Below, in pieces: positions 24,247 to 28,483 of a stretch of 28,483 nt of DNA. This DNA comes from CBFGTA01 sp965651595 (GTDB lineage Bacteria > Actinomycetota > Actinomycetes > S36-B12 > UBA10799). The notes below the pieces were generated by a model that had not been told where the DNA came from, did not search any database, and was given only the letters and a program-made list of their open reading frames with translations. A program made the position numbers and the translations under genes. The number at the start of each line of letters is the position of its first letter. Within the stretch, counting starts at the first letter, position 1. The stretch lies in contig CBFGTA010000016.1 in assembly GCA_965651595.1 (NCBI GenBank), positions 1 through 28,483 on the forward strand. The letters run 5' to 3'.

Positions 24247-25539
24247 CTACTGCCGACTGCGCAGGTGGACGCACTGCAGCAATCCGATCCCGATCCACGC
24301 TGCGAACATCGACGTGCCTCCATACGACACGAATGGTAGGGGCACTCCCGTCACGGGCATGATTCCTAGATTCATCCCAATGTTCTCGAAGCCCTGGAAC
24401 GCGAACCAGCACACGACGCCCATGGCAACGAGTCGCCCGAAACCGTCGTGGGCGTTCCGGGCGATCTGAACTCCGCGCCAAATCACGAGTGCTAGCAGTC
24501 CGATGATGAGAGCTGAACCGACGAGGCCGAGTTCCTCGGCCGCCACGGAGAACACAAAGTCGGTCTGCTGGTAGGGGACGAAGGCGCCCTGGGTTTGGGG
24601 ACCGTTGAATAGGCCTTGCCCGAAGAGCCCTCCCCCTCCGATTGCGACCCGGGCCTGATACACGTTGTAACCCACGCCCTGAATATCGGCGTCCGGGTGC
24701 AGGAACGTCAGCAGGCGATCAACCTGATACTGGCTGAGCACACCGATAGCCAAGGAGACGGCGGAGAGTGCGGCGCCGCCGCCGAGCAGTCCCGCGATCC
24801 AGCGTGCGCGCACGTTGGCGGCGGCCAGAACGGCCACGGCGATGGCCGCAATCACGAGAGCGGTTCCGAGATCCGACTGCAAGATGATGATGGCGATGGG
24901 CCCGGCAGCCCAAATCAGAGCCAACCGGACATCGGAGTCCCTTGGCGAGCCGAAACCCACGTCACGTTCGGACAACACCATCGCCATCGCCAAAATCACC
25001 ACGACCTTGGCCAGTTCTCCGGGCTGCAAGGTAAAGCCCGCTGGCAGGGTGAGCCAGGCTCGTGCACCGCTGATCTCGGTACCGAGCGGACTCAGCACAA
25101 CGAGGAGCAGGAACACCACTGCCCCGTAAACGATCGGCGTATATGCCCGCAGGATTCGGTAATCGAGGCGAGTGACGGCCACTCCGAGCGCAATGGCGAT
25201 GACGATGTTAAGTAGTTGCTTGTTGAAGAACAGATTCGGACTCAGATCCTGGCCGACGAGTCGCCCCGCAGTGGCCGACCACACGAGAACCGCCCCGATC
25301 AGCGATAGCGCGAGGGCCGCCCCAAACAGGGTGAGGTCGTAGCGCCGAATCTGAGCGAGGGCTCCCCTCAAGCCACGCTTGAAACTGACCGTTCGGGCGG
25401 TGGCCTGTGGTCGCCTGTGCACCACGACAACGTCGGGAGACCGGGAAGGCGTAGAGGTCGAGGTCTCGCTGTGAGTAACCGGGTTGAAGCTGCGGGCTGG
25501 CCTAGGATCAGGCGTCAAGGTATCCGACACGTCAGCCAC
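24247..25539 (-). CDS. rodA: RodA, SEDS-family peptidoglycan glycosyltransferase
   Basis: 430 residues if started at GTG 25539, which overlaps the mrdA stop by 8 bp; GTG 25530 is an alternative. An N-terminal cytoplasmic extension of about 65 residues (Ser/Thr/Pro-rich) precedes about ten membrane helices. SEDS motifs are present: GARAWLTLPAGFTLQPGELAKV, FVPYQQTDFVFSVAAEELGLVG, and PLPFVSYGGTSMFAAWIGIG at the C-terminus. RodA polymerises glycan strands in the elongasome together with PBP2. The direct coupling to mrdA indicates RodA rather than FtsW. Confidence 0.93.
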   Translation of the reverse strand: MADVSDTLTPDPRPARSFNPVTHSETSTSTPSRSPDVVVVHRRPQATARTVSFKRGLRGALAQIRRYDLTLFGAALALSLIGAVLVWSATAGRLVGQDLSPNLFFNKQLLNIVIAIALGVAVTRLDYRILRAYTPIVYGAVVFLLLVVLSPLGTEISGARAWLTLPAGFTLQPGELAKVVVILAMAMVLSERDVGFGSPRDSDVRLALIWAAGPIAIIILQSDLGTALVIAAIAVAVLAAANVRARWIAGLLGGGAALSAVSLAIGVLSQYQVDRLLTFLHPDADIQGVGYNVYQARVAIGGGGLFGQGLFNGPQTQGAFVPYQQTDFVFSVAAEELGLVGSALIIGLLALVIWRGVQIARNAHDGFGRLVAMGVVCWFAFQGFENIGMNLGIMPVTGVPLPFVSYGGTSMFAAWIGIGLLQCVHLRSRQ

Positions 25540-27895
25540 CAGCCCCGTCTTCCCGAACGATTCCCAGGACACCTGAGCGACTCGCTCCTGACTGTTCGGG
25601 TGCCGGAGAAGGCTCCTGCACGAGTTGCCCGCCGCTCATCGGCGTGGGCCGCGCGGTGGGGTTTTGCGTGGTGGGAGTTTGCGTGGACGGGGAGGGGACC
25701 GGCCTGGCAGGCTCACCACTTTCGGCGGGAACCGGGTCGCGTTGCGGGGCCCGCAGGCCATCGGCGGCCACATCGGGCAGGGCCGAATTCGGTTGCCCAC
25801 CGGCGAAGACCGACTTGGATGGGTCGACGACTGACCCCTTCACCCCAAAGATGGCCTCGTAAATGGCACGCACACTCGGGCCGCATGTCTCCGATCCGGT
25901 CCCGCCCTGGGCTACCACGCACGTAACTGTGTAGCGGGGATTGTTGGCGGGGGCGAAACTCGACACCCACGCTGTCGACACCTTGCCCTCGACTTCTGCC
26001 GTGCCCGTCTTCGACGCGATGGGGATCTCCCGCAACGGGAAGCCCGCAAGAGCTCCCGACATGGTCCCGTTGCGGCTGGTGTCGACGAGTGCCTCGGTCA
26101 TGTACGACAGGACTGCCGGGTCAACGTCGAGTTGGCCGATCACTTCGGTGTCGAATGTCTCTTCGACGGTTCCGTCCTGAGCGATGACCGCCTTGGCGAC
26201 CCGCGGACGATAGAGGGTCCCTCCGTTGGCCAACGCGCTGTAGGCGAGATCAACCTGCAGCGGAGTCACCATGGTGTCGCCCTGACCAATGGCGAAGTTG
26301 AGTGCATCTCCGCCGCGCAGTTTGTCGCCGTCGATGCAGAACTCCTTGGCGTACGAGGTCAACAGACGGTTGCGATCCGGTGTTTCTTCCGGATAGCCGT
26401 TCTTGGCCCGAGCGCAGTAGGTGTCTTTCATCTCCTCGTAGAACGCTTTGCGGTACTCCCGCCCGGGAAGGCGTCCGGCATATTCTCCCGGCAAATCGAT
26501 GCCGGTCGCTTGGCCGAGTCCGAAACTGCGGGCTGTATTGAGGATGTGTTCTGCCGGGGTTCCCGTGGGGTTGAGTCCGCCGTCCTTGAGCCACATGTCA
26601 TGGGCGAATTTGTAGTAGACGGTGTCGCAGGAGACCGACAACGCCTTCGCGAGGCTGATGCTGCCGTAGGCCCGGGACTCGTAGTTGCTGAAGCTGCGAC
26701 CGCCCACCGCGTAGGCACTCGGGCACGGATAGGACGCCCCCATCGAGTACCCGGCCTTGACTGCGGCGGCAGTAGTAATGATCTTGAACGTGGATGCGGG
26801 TGCGTAGAGGCCTTGCAGTGCCCGGTTCAGCAGCGGCTGCGAGTTCTTTTCGCTAGTGAGTTTGTCGTAGTTGGCCTGGCTGATCCCACCGATCCAGACT
26901 TCCGGGTCGAACCGCGGGAAACTGGTCATGGCCAGGACGTCCCCGTTGGTGACGTCCTGCACGATGATGGCGCCCGAGTCGGCTGGCCGGCCAGCCGTCC
27001 GAGCTCGCTGATACGCCAACTTGGCTTGCTTCTCGACGACTCCTTGGAGACGGGCGTCGATAGTGGTGACCAAATTGCTGCCCGGTTGGGCCGGGTCGTC
27101 GCGTAGCACGTTCGTCACCGCACCTGACCTCGACACCGAAACCCGCTTGAGGCCCGCCTGGCCAGCCAGGTACTGGTCGTATTGTTGTTCGAGACCAGCC
27201 CGACCGGTGACAGTCACCGCTGCGGTGGACGCGTCGATACCGCGCTCGCGCATTTCTTCTTCGGTGAGCTGGCCGAGGTAACCCACCACGTGCTCGGCCG
27301 TCGCCCCGAACGTCTTCGGGTACGCCCGGGTTGGTCTCAACTCGGCTGAAATAGCCGGAAACTGGTTGGCCTGCTCCATCAACTGCAGCCCCAACTCTTG
27401 GGGGACATCATCGGCAACCACGACCGGCTGTTCCCGCGGGCCGTTCCAACACACCGGCTGCGCCGGCGCCCCCGGAGTGCCGCACGGCTTCATCCGGTCG
27501 ACGAGGTGGTCGTAGGTGGTGCCGAGGCGTTCAGCCAGACGGGACAACTGATCTTTACCACCGTCTTTGGAGCGATCGAGCTCGTACCGGTCGACTGTCA
27601 CTGTCAACGTCGATCGATTCCCCACAATCGGCCGCCCGGCCTGGTCGAGGATCAACCCGCGCTGGGCGGCGACCGGTACTTCTCGGACGCTGTTGGCCAC
27701 AGCAGCGTTGACGTAGCGGTCGTCGCTGCCTAGTTGCATCCATGCGGCCCGCACCAACAGGGTCGCCATGAGCGCTAGGACCAGCACCTGCACGATGACG
27801 AGTCTTCCGTCCCGACGAACCGTGCGACCGCGCGATTCACCGGTACGCCAACCTAGTCGGGGCCAGCGTTCCCAAGGAGAAAGTTGGTCCTTCAC
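25532..27895 (-). CDS. mrdA: Penicillin-binding protein 2 (class B transpeptidase)
   Basis: 787 residues. GTG 27895 overlaps the mreD stop by 4 bp. It has a cytoplasmic N-terminus, a membrane anchor (about 33-55), a dimerisation/pedestal region and the transpeptidase domain. The active-site motifs are STFK (S368/K371), SCD (S422-D424) and KTGT (K629). It cross-links peptidoglycan in the elongation complex with RodA, MreC and MreD. The C-terminus after about residue 690 is an unusual Pro/Ser/Thr-rich tail of roughly 95 residues (PVPSPSTQTPTTQNPTARPT), predicted to be outside the membrane and absent from E. coli PBP2. It is transcribed between mreD and rodA. Confidence 0.95.
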   Translation of the reverse strand: MKDQLSPWERWPRLGWRTGESRGRTVRRDGRLVIVQVLVLALMATLLVRAAWMQLGSDDRYVNAAVANSVREVPVAAQRGLILDQAGRPIVGNRSTLTVTVDRYELDRSKDGGKDQLSRLAERLGTTYDHLVDRMKPCGTPGAPAQPVCWNGPREQPVVVADDVPQELGLQLMEQANQFPAISAELRPTRAYPKTFGATAEHVVGYLGQLTEEEMRERGIDASTAAVTVTGRAGLEQQYDQYLAGQAGLKRVSVSRSGAVTNVLRDDPAQPGSNLVTTIDARLQGVVEKQAKLAYQRARTAGRPADSGAIIVQDVTNGDVLAMTSFPRFDPEVWIGGISQANYDKLTSEKNSQPLLNRALQGLYAPASTFKIITTAAAVKAGYSMGASYPCPSAYAVGGRSFSNYESRAYGSISLAKALSVSCDTVYYKFAHDMWLKDGGLNPTGTPAEHILNTARSFGLGQATGIDLPGEYAGRLPGREYRKAFYEEMKDTYCARAKNGYPEETPDRNRLLTSYAKEFCIDGDKLRGGDALNFAIGQGDTMVTPLQVDLAYSALANGGTLYRPRVAKAVIAQDGTVEETFDTEVIGQLDVDPAVLSYMTEALVDTSRNGTMSGALAGFPLREIPIASKTGTAEVEGKVSTAWVSSFAPANNPRYTVTCVVAQGGTGSETCGPSVRAIYEAIFGVKGSVVDPSKSVFAGGQPNSALPDVAADGLRAPQRDPVPAESGEPARPVPSPSTQTPTTQNPTARPTPMSGGQLVQEPSPAPEQSGASRSGVLGIVREDGAGG

Positions 27896-28416
27896 GCCAG
27901 CCTCCCCTCATCGACAGCTCCGCGGTAGATCGCCCCGATGGGTCGGCTGAGCAGGGCCGCGAGCAGTGCGCAATACACCGCTTGGGTCACCACAATCACC
28001 GGTAGCGCCGACCACATGACTTCAGGATTTCCGATGAATGCGCTAGTTAGCGCCAACGCCACGCTGACCGCACCCCCAATTGCCCCGATTGAGGCAACCA
28101 GGGGCCAGTCTGCTGGCCCAGGTTGCATGCCCAGCATGGCGACACCGAACCCGACGAGAGCATAGATGGCCGCAGTTTGGCCCACTGATCCGGCTGCTGG
28201 TGGGGCCACATCGACGAGCACACCCGTCCCGAATCCGAGAATCGCTCCGTTCGCCGGCCCTGCCGCCATCGCCAGCAACACTAAGACGACCAACACCAGA
28301 TCAGGCGTGGCCCCTGGCAGGCCGATCCGGCTCAACAACGTGACTTGAACGATAAAGGCGGTGAGTATCACCGTCACCGCGACTGTCGCGCGAGCTGCCG
28401 TCATGCGGGCGGTCAC
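27892..28416 (-). CDS. mreD: Rod shape-determining protein MreD
   Basis: 174 residues, a small polytopic membrane protein with about five helices. Typical MreD sequence near the start: VQVTLLSRIGLPGATPDLVLVVLVLLAMAAGPANGAILGF followed by GTGVLVDVAPPA. GTG 28416 overlaps the mreC stop by 4 bp (GTGA), which supports this start over ATG 28404. MreD links MreC and the PBP2/RodA synthesis machinery in cells that elongate along the side wall. Confidence 0.9.
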   Translation of the reverse strand: MTARMTAARATVAVTVILTAFIVQVTLLSRIGLPGATPDLVLVVLVLLAMAAGPANGAILGFGTGVLVDVAPPAAGSVGQTAAIYALVGFGVAMLGMQPGPADWPLVASIGAIGGAVSVALALTSAFIGNPEVMWSALPVIVVTQAVYCALLAALLSRPIGAIYRGAVDEGRLA

Positions 28417-28483
28417 GAGGCTGGCTCCGCTGGCGGGGTTGTGCCCTCGGGTGTGCCCTCGACCGGGGGCGCGGACGGCACCA
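28413..28483 (-). CDS. mreC: C-terminal end of probable MreC (truncated by the window edge)
   Basis: Only the last 22 codons and stop are inside the window, reading VPSAPPVEGTPEGTTPPAEP and then AS. The tail is Pro/Glu/Thr-rich and carries no domain signature. The call rests on synteny: an open frame ending in a GTGA overlap directly before mreD. A Pro-rich C-terminal tail is compatible with actinobacterial MreC. Confidence 0.55.
   Translation of the reverse strand, partial: VPSAPPVEGTPEGTTPPAEPAS

Overview
The window is about 28.5 kb of GC-rich, densely coding DNA with many GTG starts and 1-8 bp gene overlaps. Gene content and order point to the phylum Actinomycetota. The evidence is the mreC-mreD-mrdA-rodA cluster, a radical-SAM pair, then rne-rplU-rpmA-obg-proB-proA-nadD-LCP-rsfS, together with a DosR/DevR-type regulator and a four-gene cydABDC operon. 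The exact lineage cannot be fixed from the sequence. No mobile element, CRISPR array, rRNA or tRNA was found, and no stretch longer than about 200 bases lacks a gene.

Left part (1-3303, + strand): the distal end of a Tad (tight adherence) pilus operon, with a truncated tadC, a tadE-like pseudopilin gene and a Tad/TadG-like gene. A separate gene follows for a probable Fe(II)/2-oxoglutarate-type oxygenase. A 24-nt perfect inverted repeat precedes it.

Middle (3387-10755): cydABDC on the - strand encodes cytochrome bd oxidase and its CydDC assembly exporter. Divergent from cydA is a response regulator closely resembling mycobacterial DosR/DevR, including the DNA-reading helix EKTVKNYV. A two-CBS-domain protein gene follows. 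The cydA/dosR intergenic region carries a DosR-box-like palindrome. It shares 17 of 18 bases with the inverted repeat upstream of the oxygenase gene. The main hypothesis for the window is therefore a small hypoxia/redox regulon: DosR, cytochrome bd, an uncharacterised oxygenase and possibly the CBS protein.

Right part (10787-28483, all - strand): a housekeeping block. In transcription order it has mreC (C-terminal end only), mreD, mrdA (PBP2) and rodA for lateral cell-wall synthesis. Next come the TIGR03960/TIGR03936 radical-SAM pair of unknown function, rne (RNase E/G), rplU and rpmA, and obg. Then follow proB and proA (proline synthesis), a small membrane protein, nadD (NAD synthesis), a degenerate LCP/LytR_C protein, rsfS and a histidine-phosphatase gene.

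Functional assignments rest on motifs and remembered family sequences; no database search was possible. The regulatory proposals are inferences from site similarity.
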